DNA of 64,000 nucleotides. Source: Emcibacter nanhaiensis. GTDB taxonomy: Bacteria; Pseudomonadota; Alphaproteobacteria; Sphingomonadales; Emcibacteraceae. The stretch covers positions 1 through 64,000 of the forward strand of contig NZ_VFIY01000016.1 in the NCBI RefSeq assembly GCF_006385175.1, in the 5' to 3' direction. Positions within the stretch are counted from its first letter, which is position 1, and every line of letters begins with the position of its first letter. Below are positions 53,184 through 63,251 of the stretch, piece by piece. The position numbers and the translations under genes are program-made. The notes under the pieces are model-generated. The model worked only from the letters and a program-made list of their open reading frames with translations. It had not been told where the DNA came from and did no database searches.

Positions 53184-54959
53184 ATGGACTTGCAAACTTT
53201 AACCTATATTTTTGTGGGGCTCTCGTTTGCCCTCTATATCGGTATCGCCATCTGGTCCCGCGTGGGCTCCACCAAGGAATTCTATGTGGCCGGCGGCGGC
53301 GTACACCCGGTGGTGAACGGTATGGCAACCGCGGCCGACTGGATGAGCGCGGCGTCGTTTATTTCCATGGCCGGCCTGATCGCCTTCCTCGGCTATGACG
53401 GTTCGGTTTACCTGATGGGATGGACCGGCGGTTACGTGCTGCTGGCCCTGCTGCTGGCGCCCTATCTGCGTAAATTCGGCAAATTCACGGTGCCGGACTT
53501 TATCGGCGACCGTTATTATTCCGATGCGGCCCGCCTGGTGGCGGTGATCTGCCTGATTTTTATCAGCTTCACCTATGTGGCCGGCCAGATGCGCGGTGTG
53601 GGGATTGTGTTCTCCCGCTTCCTCGAAGTGGACATCAACCTCGGCGTGATCATCGGTATGGCCATCGTGTTCATGTATGCGGTGCTTGGCGGCATGAAAG
53701 GCATCACCTATACCCAAGTGGCGCAATATTGCGTGCTGATTTTCGCCTACACCGTCCCGGCGATCTTCATTTCCATGCTGATTACCGGTACGCCGATCCC
53801 GCAGATCGGTCTTGGCTCCCAGCTTATGGACGGGTCGGGAATGTCGGTACTGGGCAAGCTGGACCATGTGCTGACGGACCTTGGCTTCACCGCCTATACC
53901 AGCGGCACCAAATCGACCATTGATGTGTTTGCCATCACGGCGGCGCTGATGGTGGGTACAGCCGGGCTTCCCCATGTGATTGTCCGCTTCTTCACCGTGC
54001 CGAAAGTATCCGATGCCCGCAAGTCGGCCGGCTGGGCGCTGGTGTTCATTGCGATCCTTTATACCACGGCTCCGGCGATCGGCGCTTTTGCCCGGATCAA
54101 CTTCATCAATGAAGTCAATGACACCCAGTATACGGAAACCCCGGCCTGGTTCAAAAACTGGGAAGACATCGGCCTGATCGGCTGGATGGATAAAAACGGC
54201 GACGGCGCTATCCAGTATCGCGCCGGGGCACCATTTGCCGGCAAACCGTCCTTTGAAGGGGAGGCCCGTGGCGCCCATGGCGAACGTGTATTGACCAATG
54301 CCGCCACAGATTCCGGCAACGAAGTCTATGTGGACCGGGATATCATGGTGCTGGCCAACCCGGAGATTGCCAAGCTGCCCAACTGGGTGATCGCCCTGGT
54401 GGCGGCCGGTAGTCTGGCGGCAGCGCTGTCGACGGCGGCCGGTCTGTTGCTGGTGATTTCCTCGGCGGTCAGTCATGACCTGATGAAGAATACCTTCATG
54501 CCCGATATTACCGACAAGCAGGAATTGATGTATGCCCGCATCGCCGCCGCCTGCGCCATCGGTGTGGCCGGCTACCTTGGCATCAATCCGCCGGGCTTTG
54601 TGGCCCAGGTGGTGGCCTTTGCCTTCGGTCTGGCGGCAGCCAGCCTGTTCCCGGCGATCCTGATGGGGATTTTCTCCACGCGCATGAACAAGGAAGGCGC
54701 CATCGCCGGCATGCTGTCCGGCCTGGCCTTTACCTTCCTCTATATTGTCTACTTCAAGTTCGTCTCTCCGGAGCTGAACAACAAAGACAATTGGCTGTTC
54801 GGCGTGTCCCCGGAAGGGATCGGCACCATCGGCATGGTGATCAACTTTGTGGTTGCGACCGTCGTGGCCAAGATGACCTCCGCGCCGCCGCAGGAAGTGC
54901 AGGACCTGGTGGAACATATCCGGGTGCCCGGCGGCGCCGGCGAAGCACACACCCACTGA
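53184..54959 (+). CDS. Sodium:solute symporter, acetate/monocarboxylate type
   Basis: 591-residue SSS-family permease with about 13 membrane helices. ADWMSAASFISMAGLIAFLG, the SSS signature near GTAGLPHVIVRFFTVP and the late segment ALVAAGSLAAALSTAAGLLL match ActP-like transporters of the VC_2705 subfamily. Between helices, about residues 315-395 form a hydrophilic insert containing the calcium-loop-like DKNGDG (336-341). The neighbouring DUF4212 subunit, CrbS-like kinase and acetyl-CoA synthetase make acetate the most likely substrate; other short carboxylates are possible. A perfect 12-pair terminator follows. Confidence 0.9.
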   Translation: MDLQTLTYIFVGLSFALYIGIAIWSRVGSTKEFYVAGGGVHPVVNGMATAADWMSAASFISMAGLIAFLGYDGSVYLMGWTGGYVLLALLLAPYLRKFGKFTVPDFIGDRYYSDAARLVAVICLIFISFTYVAGQMRGVGIVFSRFLEVDINLGVIIGMAIVFMYAVLGGMKGITYTQVAQYCVLIFAYTVPAIFISMLITGTPIPQIGLGSQLMDGSGMSVLGKLDHVLTDLGFTAYTSGTKSTIDVFAITAALMVGTAGLPHVIVRFFTVPKVSDARKSAGWALVFIAILYTTAPAIGAFARINFINEVNDTQYTETPAWFKNWEDIGLIGWMDKNGDGAIQYRAGAPFAGKPSFEGEARGAHGERVLTNAATDSGNEVYVDRDIMVLANPEIAKLPNWVIALVAAGSLAAALSTAAGLLLVISSAVSHDLMKNTFMPDITDKQELMYARIAAACAIGVAGYLGINPPGFVAQVVAFAFGLAAASLFPAILMGIFSTRMNKEGAIAGMLSGLAFTFLYIVYFKFVSPELNNKDNWLFGVSPEGIGTIGMVINFVVATVVAKMTSAPPQEVQDLVEHIRVPGGAGEAHTH

Positions 54960-54980
54960 TCAAAGTGGACACAGTCTTCA

Positions 54981-55016
54981 GCTACCAGGCCCCGGCGGGC
55001 CTGGTAGCATTTTATT
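54981..55016 (+). terminator. Intrinsic terminator after the symporter
   Basis: GCTACCAGGCCC-CGGC-GGGCCTGGTAGC is a perfect 12-pair stem followed by ATTTTATT. It separates the transporter transcript from the kinase gene. Confidence 0.85.
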
Positions 55017-55087
55017 AGCGAATTGAATTAAATGAACGTATTATGGAAATATAAGCTTTAAAGGGATGGCATTCGGCGGGGGACAGT

Positions 55088-58000
55088 GTGACGGCATCTG
55101 TCATGATTATTAGTGCGCTGGTTTATGTAATTGTCCTGTTCCTGATTGCCTGGTTCGGCGATCAGAAACGGGCCGACAAATTCACCCATGACAATCGTCA
55201 TATCCTTTACGGCCTGTCTCTCGGTATTTATTTCACAAGCTGGTCCTACTATGGGGCGGTAGGGAACACCATCCGCTCCGGCTGGGAATATCTGCCCATT
55301 TATCTGGGGCCTGCCATTGTGCTGCTGTTCGGCTTCAAGATCATCCGCAAGATGATCGACCGGGGCAAGGCCAATCATTCCACTTCCATCGCCGATTTCC
55401 TTTCCGCCCGTTACGGCAAAAGCACCAGCCTCGCCGCCCTGGTCACATTTTTTGCCCTGCTGGGGACGCTGCCCTATATCGCCCTGCAGCTTAAATCGGT
55501 GACCATGTCCATGAGTATTGTGCTCGGCAATGCAGGACTTGAAAATCTGTCGGAGAACCAGACTACCCTGGTCATTGCCATGATCCTTGGCGCTTTTGCC
55601 ATTCTGTTCGGGACCCGGCATGTGGCGGTCACCGAACATAACCGCGGCATGGTGCTGGCCATCGCCTTTGAAAGCGCTTTTAAGATCTCGGCCCTGATTC
55701 TGGTGGCGATTTTCGCTTACAGCCTGTTTGGACGCGGCGAATTTGTAGCTGCCTTTAAAGCTGAGAATTCCCCTTTTATGCAACCGGTTAACTGGGAGAG
55801 GTTTCTGACCCTGACCCTGATTTCCATGGGCGCCATCCTGTGTCTGCCGCGGCAGTTCCATATCATGGTCGTCGAGCACCAGCGGGAGCAGAATCTGCAG
55901 ATCGGTCGCTATGTTCTGTTTGCCACGATGATCATAGTTTCGGGGATGGCCATTCCCATTGCCCTGGCCGGTCTCAACAGTCCGGCAGCCGGGGACAACC
56001 CGGACCTGTTCGTCCTGACCCTGCCGCTGGGCAACGACCAGAATCTGCTCGGGCTAATCGTATTCCTCGGCGGCTTTTCCGCGGCCATGGGCATGGTGAT
56101 CGTCTCGGCGGTGGCGCTCAGCACCATGATCACCAATGACCTGATCATCTCGCTGTTGCTGACCAACAAATATCTGCGCCCCCTGTCCAACAAGATTATC
56201 GGGCGGCGGCATCTTCTGGTGCGCCGGCTGGTGATTCTGTTGCTCATGCTGCTGGCCAGCGCCTATGCCAGCGGCGGCCGGGATGGGGAGACGCTGGCGA
56301 GTTTCGGGATCTTGTCCTTTGCCGCCGCCATGCAGTTTATCCCGGCCCTGATTGGCGGCCTCTATTGGCAGCGCGGGCACCGCAACGGTGTAATGCTCGG
56401 CTTGGCCTACGGCCTGGTGATGTGGCTTTACACCCTGATCCTGCCCGCCTATTTCGGTGACAGCGTGGTCGAGGCTATTCGTCAGTCCGTTCCCCTGCTG
56501 GATCCGCAGGCTTTTCTCGGGCTTGACGGTTTTGACCATCTCACCCACGGCATGATCTGGACCCTGAGCGGCAATATTGTGTTGTACATCCTGGGTTCGT
56601 TCAATGCCGAGCAGAGGATTGTGGACCGGGTGCAGTCGAGCAGTTTCGTCGGCGGCAGTAGCGGTTACAGCCAGACCGGCCCCATGAAGAGCCAGGCGAC
56701 CATTGCCGATCTCAGGGTTTTGATCGAGCGCTCGCTGGGGCGGGAGAAAACCGAAGAAGCCTTTGCCGCCTATGAAACCATCAACGGGCAACTGCTTTAT
56801 GACAATAATCCGGTGGATGCGGACCTGGCGCGGTTTGCCGAAAAGCAGGTGGCCCGTGTGATGGGCGCGGCGTCGGCCCGGATTATCGTCGGGTCGGCCC
56901 TGACCAAGGGCAACCTGGAGATTGAGGATATTGCCACCGTTCTGGACGAAACCCACCAGAAGCTGCAGTTCACCCAGGAACTGCTGCAATCGACGCTGGA
57001 CAACCTGATCCAGGGGGTTTCGGTGGTAAACAAGGAACTGGAACTGGTGGCCTGGAATAAACGCTATCTGGAAATGTTTGAGTTTCCGGAGGGTTTCATC
57101 CGGCCGGGCATGCCCATCGAGGAAGTGCTGCGGTTCAATGCCGAAAACGGGGTAACCCACGGCGAAGAGGTGGAAATTTTTATCCGCAAGCGCATCGAGC
57201 ATCTGAAGATGCGCAAACATCACAATTACCAGCGCATCCGCAAGGATGGCCGGGTCATCAATATTGAAGGCCGGCCCATGCCGTTCGGCAACTATGTCAC
57301 CAGCTTCACCGACGTCACCGAAAGCAAGCGCATCGAACAGGCGCTGATGGAAAGTGAACGCAGTATCCGCTTTTACACAGATAACGTCCCGGCGTTGATC
57401 GCCTTCATCGACCGGGAACTTGTCCTCAAATTTGCCAACAAGGCCTATCTGGAATGGTATGGCGACGGGCACCAGGAGACCCTGCTCGGTCACCATATCA
57501 GCGAGTTTCTGGCGCAACAGGATTTTGAGTTCCGGCTGCCCTATATCATGCAGGCCATGACCGGGGAAAGTGTGAACTTTGACCTGGAACTCCTGAACCA
57601 TGAGGGCAGAGCCGTCCAGTTCCAGGTCAACTATGTGCCCCAGTTCCAGGAGGGTGAGGTCACCGGCTATTTTGTCATCTACCAGGATATTTCCGCCCGC
57701 TTTCACGCTGAACAGGCCTTGCAGAAAACCAATATCACCCTGGAACAGCGGGTGATCGAACGGACCAGCGAGCTGAGCCGGGTGAATGTGGAGCTGGTCA
57801 AGGCCAAGCAACTGGCCGAAGCGGCGACCCAGTCGAAAACCAAATTCCTGGCGGCGGCCAGTCACGACCTGTTGCAGCCCCTGAATGCCGCGCGCCTGTT
57901 CACCCATGCCCTGACCGAGGATGTGCGGGACCATATGCCGGACGCCCTGGATATCGCCGGCAAGCTGGACAGCTCCATCCAGTCTGCCGACCAGTTGATC

Positions 58001-58921
58001 CGCGCTCTGCTGGATATTTCCAAGCTGGACGCCGGCGGGATCAAGCCGAATATCAGTCGTTTTGCCCTGCATGATATCCTCGACGACCTGGTCAGCGACT
58101 TCTCCATTATTGCCGGCCAGAAAAACCTCGATATCCGCTATGTGCCGACAAATGCCTTCGTGCAAAGCGACAAGGGCCTGCTGTTTTCGGTCCTGCAGAA
58201 CCTGATTTCCAATGCCGTGCGCTATACCGGCAGCGGGCGCATTCTCGTGGGGTGCCGGAAGCGGGGCGAGGAAATCACCGTCTATGTCTATGACACCGGT
58301 ATCGGCATTCCCGAAGACAAGATAGACAGCGTTTTCAATGAATTCGAACGCCTGAAAGATGTGCCGGGCACGGAGGCCGGTCTTGGCCTCGGCCTTGCCA
58401 TCTGCGATCGTATTGTCCGCATTCTCGGCCACCGCATCCAGGTTTCCTCGACGCTGGGCAGAGGAAGCTGTTTTGCCGTTACCCTGCCCCTGGTCGGGGA
58501 GGGGGAGATAAAAACCGTCACTCGGCCGGTGCGCCCCAAGCAGCGTTTCCTGATGGACCGGTTGATCCTCTGCGTGGACAATGACAAGGCCATTCTGGAC
58601 GCTCTGAAAACTCTGCTGGAACGCTGGGGGGCGGAAGTATTGCTGGCGGCCGACCGTACGGAAGCGGAGAGCTTCTGGCAGGAAGACCGTCCGGTTCCCG
58701 ACATTGTGCTGCTGGATCTGCAGCTGGATGACGGGGATACCGGTCCGGCTCTGTTCAACCAGCTTTGTGTTCGCTGGGAGGAACGGCCACCGGCCATTCT
58801 GGTGACGGCGGAACGGCAGGAAAGCGCGCTCAGAAGCCTGGCCACCGATCTTCCGGTCTTGTCGAAACCGGTGGCGCCGGCGGCCTTGAGGGCGCTTCTG
58901 CAAAATAGTCTGAAGGGATAA
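55088..58921 (+). CDS. crbS: Hybrid sensor histidine kinase with SSS transporter domain (CrbS-like)
   Basis: 1277 residues from a GTG start. The N-terminal 520 or so residues form a sodium/solute symporter-like membrane domain (YFTSWSYYGAVGNTIRSGWE and others). Then come PAS domains (LDNLIQGVSVVNKELELVAW; DNVPALIAFIDRELVLKF), a coiled coil (LEQRVIERTSELSRVNVEL), HisKA with AASHDLLQPLNAARLF (His926), HATPase (NLISNAVRYTG, GLGLGLAICDRIV) and a C-terminal receiver with Asp1210 in IVLLDLQLDDG. This is the CrbS plan known from Vibrio and Pseudomonas, where it controls acs. It ends three bases before the convergent response-regulator gene. Confidence 0.92.
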   Translation: MTASVMIISALVYVIVLFLIAWFGDQKRADKFTHDNRHILYGLSLGIYFTSWSYYGAVGNTIRSGWEYLPIYLGPAIVLLFGFKIIRKMIDRGKANHSTSIADFLSARYGKSTSLAALVTFFALLGTLPYIALQLKSVTMSMSIVLGNAGLENLSENQTTLVIAMILGAFAILFGTRHVAVTEHNRGMVLAIAFESAFKISALILVAIFAYSLFGRGEFVAAFKAENSPFMQPVNWERFLTLTLISMGAILCLPRQFHIMVVEHQREQNLQIGRYVLFATMIIVSGMAIPIALAGLNSPAAGDNPDLFVLTLPLGNDQNLLGLIVFLGGFSAAMGMVIVSAVALSTMITNDLIISLLLTNKYLRPLSNKIIGRRHLLVRRLVILLLMLLASAYASGGRDGETLASFGILSFAAAMQFIPALIGGLYWQRGHRNGVMLGLAYGLVMWLYTLILPAYFGDSVVEAIRQSVPLLDPQAFLGLDGFDHLTHGMIWTLSGNIVLYILGSFNAEQRIVDRVQSSSFVGGSSGYSQTGPMKSQATIADLRVLIERSLGREKTEEAFAAYETINGQLLYDNNPVDADLARFAEKQVARVMGAASARIIVGSALTKGNLEIEDIATVLDETHQKLQFTQELLQSTLDNLIQGVSVVNKELELVAWNKRYLEMFEFPEGFIRPGMPIEEVLRFNAENGVTHGEEVEIFIRKRIEHLKMRKHHNYQRIRKDGRVINIEGRPMPFGNYVTSFTDVTESKRIEQALMESERSIRFYTDNVPALIAFIDRELVLKFANKAYLEWYGDGHQETLLGHHISEFLAQQDFEFRLPYIMQAMTGESVNFDLELLNHEGRAVQFQVNYVPQFQEGEVTGYFVIYQDISARFHAEQALQKTNITLEQRVIERTSELSRVNVELVKAKQLAEAATQSKTKFLAAASHDLLQPLNAARLFTHALTEDVRDHMPDALDIAGKLDSSIQSADQLIRALLDISKLDAGGIKPNISRFALHDILDDLVSDFSIIAGQKNLDIRYVPTNAFVQSDKGLLFSVLQNLISNAVRYTGSGRILVGCRKRGEEITVYVYDTGIGIPEDKIDSVFNEFERLKDVPGTEAGLGLGLAICDRIVRILGHRIQVSSTLGRGSCFAVTLPLVGEGEIKTVTRPVRPKQRFLMDRLILCVDNDKAILDALKTLLERWGAEVLLAADRTEAESFWQEDRPVPDIVLLDLQLDDGDTGPALFNQLCVRWEERPPAILVTAERQESALRSLATDLPVLSKPVAPAALRALLQNSLKG

Positions 58922-58924
58922 TTT

Positions 58925-59581
58925 TCAGTCCACGTCGAGCATGGCGCGCTCGATATCCAGTCCCTGCGCGACCATGACGGCCTGGGTGCGGTTGATCACA
59001 TCCAGTTTGCGGAAGATGGCGGTGAGGTGCGCCTTGACGGTGGCTTCGGTGATGCCCAGTTCATGGGCGATCTGTTTATTGAGCAGGCCGCGGACCACGG
59101 CATGCAGGACCTTGAGCTGGGCGCCGGTCAGCTGCTTGAGCTTCTGGTTGGTTTCCGACTGTTCCTTGTCGAAATTCACATTGTCCAGGTCGATATGATC
59201 CGGGGTCCAGATGTCCCCCTGCATGATGGCGTCGATGGCGCTGGACATTTGCTCCAGGGAAGAGGATTTGGGAATAAAGCCGGAGGCGCCGAACTCAATG
59301 GCCCGGGCGATAATCTCCGGCTCTTCGCTGGCGGAAACAACGATGATCGGCACCGAGGGGAATTCCTGGCGGAATTCAATCAGGCCGACAAAGCCGTGGC
59401 TGTCCGACATGTGCAGATCCAGCAGCAACAGGGAGATATCGCCCTGTTGCATCCATTCCCGCGCCTCAGCGAGATTACTGGCTTCAACAGTCTTGTGTTC
59501 CTGCAGAACGGGTTTGATCGCCTGTTTCAGGGCGTCCCTGAACAGAGGGTGATCATCTGCGATAAGCACTGTTGGTAACAT
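58925..59581 (-). CDS. crbR: LuxR-type response regulator (CrbR-like)
   Basis: 218 residues: receiver domain with acidic pocket Asp9-Asp10, phospho-acceptor Asp55 in LLLLDLHMSD and conserved Ser/Lys (VSASEEPE, FIPKSSS), followed by a NarL/FixJ helix-turn-helix (LTGAQLKVLHAVVRGLLNKQ, IAHELGITEATVKAHLTAIF). It lies 18 bases after acs in the same direction and is convergent with the kinase gene, which supports a CrbS/CrbR pair that activates acs and the transporter. Candidate binding dyads are at 52798 and 61640. Confidence 0.92.
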   Translation of the reverse strand: MLPTVLIADDHPLFRDALKQAIKPVLQEHKTVEASNLAEAREWMQQGDISLLLLDLHMSDSHGFVGLIEFRQEFPSVPIIVVSASEEPEIIARAIEFGASGFIPKSSSLEQMSSAIDAIMQGDIWTPDHIDLDNVNFDKEQSETNQKLKQLTGAQLKVLHAVVRGLLNKQIAHELGITEATVKAHLTAIFRKLDVINRTQAVMVAQGLDIERAMLDVD

Positions 59582-59599
59582 TGCCGTAACGCCTTCGTC

Positions 59600-61570
59600 C
59601 TATTTATTCTGGCGGTTCTCGATCAGGATATCAACAATTGACGGATCTGCAAGCGTGGACGTATCGCCCAGGCTGCCGAACTCGTTTTCCGCGATCTTCC
59701 GCAGGATGCGGCGCATGATCTTGCCGGATCTGGTCTTGGGCAGTCCGGGGGCGAACTGGATCATGTCCGGCGAGGCAATGGGGCCGATCTCTGCGCGCAC
59801 CCATTTGACCAGTTCCTTCCTCAGTTCGTCGGTCGGTTCCACGCCGGCATTGCAGGTCACATAGGCATAGATGCCCTGACCCTTCAGGTCGTGGGGATAG
59901 CCGACCACAGCGGCTTCGGACACCAGGTCATGAGCCACCAGCGCGCTTTCGATCTCGGCCGTGCCCATGCGGTGGCCGGACACATTGATGACGTCGTCGA
60001 CGCGACCGGTAATCCAGTAGTAGTCGTCTTCATCGCGGCGACAGCCGTCGCCGGTGAAATACATGCCTTTGTAGGTGCTGAAATAGGTCTGGATAAAGCG
60101 CTCATGGTCGCCGTAGACGGTGCGCATCTGGCCGGGCCAGCTGTCCAGCATCACCAGGTTGCCTTCGGTGGCACCGTCGAGGAGATTGCCGTCGGTATCC
60201 ACCAGCGCCGGCCTGATCCCGAAGAAGGGGCGGGTGGCGGACCCGGGTTTCAGGTCGGTCGCGCCCGGCAGCGGCGTGATCAGCACACCGCCGGTTTCCG
60301 TCTGCCACCAGGTATCGACAATCGGGCAGCGGGCGTCGCCAACCACATTATGATACCAGTTCCAGGCTTCGGGATTGATCGGCTCGCCCACCGAGCCCAG
60401 CAGGCGGAGGGAACTGCGGCTGGACTTTTTCACCAGATCGTCGCCTTCGCGCATCAGGGCGCGGATGGCAGTGGGGGCGGTATAAAAGATATTGACCTGG
60501 TGCTTGTCCACGATCTGCCAGAAGCGGGAGGCATCGGGATAGCTGGGCACCCCTTCAAACACCAGGGAAGTGGCCCGGTTGGCCAGCGGGCCGTAGACGA
60601 TGTAGCTGTGACCGGTGATCCAGCCCACATCGGCGGTGCACCAGTAAACCTCCCCCGGCTTATAGTCGAAGATATATTCGTGGGTCATGGACGTATAAAC
60701 CATGTAGCCGCCGGTGGTATGCAGCACCCCTTTCGGCTGGCCGGTGGAGCCGGAGGTATAGAGGATGAACAGCGGGTCTTCCGCATTCATCGGTTCCGGC
60801 GGACAATCGGCATCGACGGTTTCGGCGGCTTCATGGTACCAGACATCCCGGTCCGCATTGAACGCCACGTCGCCGCCGGTGTGGCGGACCACCAGCACCT
60901 TGTCGACGCTGCCGCCGAACTCGGACGCCAGTCGGGCAATGGCGTCATCCACATTGGCCTTGAGGGGAATTTTACGGCCGCCGCGCAGGCCTTCGTCGGT
61001 GGTAATGACAAACCGGGACTGGCAGTCATCGAGGCGACCGGCGATGGCTTCGGAAGAGAAGCCGCCGAAGACGACGGAATGCACGGCGCCGATGCGGGCA
61101 CAGGCCAGCATGGCATAGACCGTGTCCAGGATCATCGGCATGTAGATGGTGACCCGGTCGCCCTTTTTCACACCCTGGGCTTTCAGCACGTTGGCAAAGC
61201 GGCAGACATGGCCGTGCAGTTCCCGGTAGGTGACGTTCTGGTCCACGGACGGGTCGTCCCCTTCAAAGATCAGGGCGATCTCATCGCCGTGCTTGTCCAG
61301 GTGGCGGTCAATGCAGTTGTAGCTGGCATTGAGCGTACCGTCCTCGAACCATTTGATGGACACATCCCCCTCAAAGGAGGTGTTCTTGATGAGGCCGGGA
61401 TCTTCGAACCAGGAAATCCGGTCTTTCTGCCTGCGCCAGAAGCCTTCCGGATCCTCCACCGACCACTGGTAAAGGGTTTCATAATCCTTGTCGGTACACA
61501 GTGTGTTTTCCCGGGTTGCAGCGGGAACGGGGTAGATTTCTTTCAATGTCGAGGGGGCAGGTGACGACAT
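59600..61570 (-). CDS. acs: Acetyl-CoA synthetase
   Basis: 656 residues from [15 protein letters not shown] with AGGAG upstream; a further 30-codon extension is open but lacks support. It adenylates acetate and transfers it to CoA. Motifs include [12 protein letters not shown] (AMP loop), the [15 protein letters not shown] region and the C-terminal [14 protein letters not shown], whose second Lys is the usual acetylation site for off-switching. The WWQTETGG substrate-pocket motif is intact, typical of acetate-specific enzymes. Start of an acs-crbR operon; regulation by CrbS/R is suggested by a dyad 75 bases upstream. Confidence 0.96.
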   Translation of the reverse strand: MSSPAPSTLKEIYPVPAATRENTLCTDKDYETLYQWSVEDPEGFWRRQKDRISWFEDPGLIKNTSFEGDVSIKWFEDGTLNASYNCIDRHLDKHGDEIALIFEGDDPSVDQNVTYRELHGHVCRFANVLKAQGVKKGDRVTIYMPMILDTVYAMLACARIGAVHSVVFGGFSSEAIAGRLDDCQSRFVITTDEGLRGGRKIPLKANVDDAIARLASEFGGSVDKVLVVRHTGGDVAFNADRDVWYHEAAETVDADCPPEPMNAEDPLFILYTSGSTGQPKGVLHTTGGYMVYTSMTHEYIFDYKPGEVYWCTADVGWITGHSYIVYGPLANRATSLVFEGVPSYPDASRFWQIVDKHQVNIFYTAPTAIRALMREGDDLVKKSSRSSLRLLGSVGEPINPEAWNWYHNVVGDARCPIVDTWWQTETGGVLITPLPGATDLKPGSATRPFFGIRPALVDTDGNLLDGATEGNLVMLDSWPGQMRTVYGDHERFIQTYFSTYKGMYFTGDGCRRDEDDYYWITGRVDDVINVSGHRMGTAEIESALVAHDLVSEAAVVGYPHDLKGQGIYAYVTCNAGVEPTDELRKELVKWVRAEIGPIASPDMIQFAPGLPKTRSGKIMRRILRKIAENEFGSLGDTSTLADPSIVDILIENRQNK

Positions 61571-61639
61571 GTGCGACTCCTTAATGTTTGGCTTTGCTAA
61601 AATATCCTTCAGAGGCTGTTTTTTCGCCATAAGACATAG

Positions 61640-61660
61640 GTCGTACGACAGAGGTCGCAT
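61640..61660. promoter_or_regulatory. Candidate CrbR-type operator upstream of acs
   Basis: GTCGTACGAC (61640-61649) is a perfect ten-base dyad centred about 75 bases before the acs ATG. On the minus strand, TGCGACCTCTGTC and TACGACCTATGTC form an imperfect tandem repeat offset by 14 bases over this spot. Confidence 0.45.
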
Positions 61661-61756
61661 AGACAGTAAGAAAAGGTCGGGATTATGATTTTGTTAAGTA
61701 AAACACCCCAGTATGGTTTTACGTAAATGAAATTCGACTTGATTTGGGAGGATCAA

Positions 61757-63154
61757 ATGCCTGGTTTAACAAAAATCACAAAAGTATTGTTATTGTCCGG
61801 CACCATGCTGGTGTCTCTACCCGCCGTTACCGCCAATGCGCAGACTGTCGAGGAGCGCCTCGACAAGCTGGAAGCGGCGCTGGATAAAATCCTCAAGAAA
61901 CTGGATAGTCAGGACTCCAAGCTCAGCGAGCAGGACAAGGAGATCGTCAAGCAGGCCGAGCGGCTGACGAAAACAGAGGAAATGGCCAAGGCCCCGCCGC
62001 CGCCGTCCCTGCCGGACAAGGAAAAGGCCAAAACCGACGGCTTTATGGTCGGCAGCACCAATATCAAGATCGGCGGCTATGTGAAGCTTGACGCCATGGT
62101 CAGCAGCTACTCGGACGGTGCGCCGGCCAGTAACAACCTGGGCCGCGACTTCTATATTCCGGGCCTGACCACAGTGAATGCTGCCGGGGACCGTGAAACC
62201 GTAACCGACTTCAACCCGCGCGAGACTCGAATTAATTTCGCCACCAGCACGCCGGCTGGCGACGGTGTTGTGAAAACACTCCTGGAAATGGACTTCCAGA
62301 CCACCAACGACGGTGACGAGCGCACCACCAACGGCTATTCACCGCGCCTGCGCCAGGCCATTATCAGCTATGACAACTGGACCTTCGGCCAGACCTGGTC
62401 CACCTTCCAGGATGTGGGGGCCCTGGCTGAAAACCTCGACTTCGTCGGTCCGGCGGAGGGCACGGTCTTCGTCCGCCAGGCCATGCTGCGCTATACCAAC
62501 GGTCCGTTCCAGATTGCCCTTGAGCAGCCGGAAACCACCGTGACAGGTACTCCCAGCACTCCAAGTGGCGCAGGCGCCCGCGTCCTGCCGGGGACCGATC
62601 CTGTTCCCGATCTGGTCGCCCGTTACAATCTGAAGGAAGACTGGGGCCAGGTAACCATCGCCGGTATCCTGCGCAGCCTGACCATCGACCAGGGCACGCT
62701 GGATGTTCCTGACGACGACAGTGCGGTGGGCTACGGTGTCTCCCTGTCCGGCAAGATCAAGGTGGCCCAGAAGGATGACTTCCGCTTCATGATCACTGCC
62801 GGTGAAGGCCTTGGCCGCTATGTGGCCCTGAATACGGTCAATGCCGCGGCGGTCAACGCCATGGGTGAACTGGAGACCATCGGCACCATCAGCGGCTTTG
62901 CCTCCTATCGTCACTTCTGGGGCGAAAAATCCCGCTCCAACATCACCTTCAGTTACTTCAAGGCCGATAACCCGACCGCCTATACCGGCACCGGCGTGAC
63001 CGACAATGCCATGAGCATTCACGCCAACTATATCTACTCCCCGGTACCCAAGCTGGATGTGGGCATCGAATATATGTATGCGGAACGTGAGCTTGAGAAC
63101 GGCCTGTCAGGGAATATGAGCCGCGTTCAACTCTCCACCAAATACGCCTTCTGA
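61757..63154 (+). CDS. DcaP-like outer-membrane porin
   Basis: 465 residues from ATG 61757, preceded by GGGAGGATCAA; ten earlier codons are open. A signal peptide (to about TANAQT) is followed by a coiled coil (VEERLDKLEAALDKILKKLD, SKLSEQDKEIV) and a Pro-rich linker, then a beta barrel beginning IKIGGYVKLDAMVSSYSDG and ending SRVQLSTKYAF with terminal Phe. N-terminal coiled coil plus GGYVKLD is typical of DcaP-type trimeric porins for dicarboxylates or small acids. Adjacent to and divergent from acs, so a role in carboxylate entry is plausible. Confidence 0.88.
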   Translation: MPGLTKITKVLLLSGTMLVSLPAVTANAQTVEERLDKLEAALDKILKKLDSQDSKLSEQDKEIVKQAERLTKTEEMAKAPPPPSLPDKEKAKTDGFMVGSTNIKIGGYVKLDAMVSSYSDGAPASNNLGRDFYIPGLTTVNAAGDRETVTDFNPRETRINFATSTPAGDGVVKTLLEMDFQTTNDGDERTTNGYSPRLRQAIISYDNWTFGQTWSTFQDVGALAENLDFVGPAEGTVFVRQAMLRYTNGPFQIALEQPETTVTGTPSTPSGAGARVLPGTDPVPDLVARYNLKEDWGQVTIAGILRSLTIDQGTLDVPDDDSAVGYGVSLSGKIKVAQKDDFRFMITAGEGLGRYVALNTVNAAAVNAMGELETIGTISGFASYRHFWGEKSRSNITFSYFKADNPTAYTGTGVTDNAMSIHANYIYSPVPKLDVGIEYMYAERELENGLSGNMSRVQLSTKYAF

Positions 63155-63180
63155 CAAGCTTCCAAAGTCCCAACTTGACG

Positions 63181-63212
63181 GCCTGCATGAGAGTATTCAT
63201 GCAGGCTTTTTT
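63181..63212 (+). terminator. Intrinsic terminator after the porin
   Basis: GCCTGCATGA-GAGTAT-TCATGCAGGC is a perfect ten-pair stem followed by TTTTTT, 26 bases past the stop and between convergent genes. Confidence 0.88.
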
Positions 63213-63251
63213 CGATGGGAATCTTTTAAGCCGGAATATTTCCGCCCGATA

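Noticed and set aside
53199-54956. 585-codon minus-strand frame opposite the symporter
   Set aside because: Repetitive HQ/GG-rich translation, antisense to a complete SSS permease.
56054-58903. 949-codon minus-strand frame opposite the hybrid kinase
   Set aside because: Fully antisense to a protein with all histidine-kinase motifs and without any recognisable domain itself.
61571-61660. 30-codon N-terminal extension of acetyl-CoA synthetase
   Set aside because: The later ATG has a well-spaced AGGAG and matches the family start; the extension overlaps the candidate regulator site.
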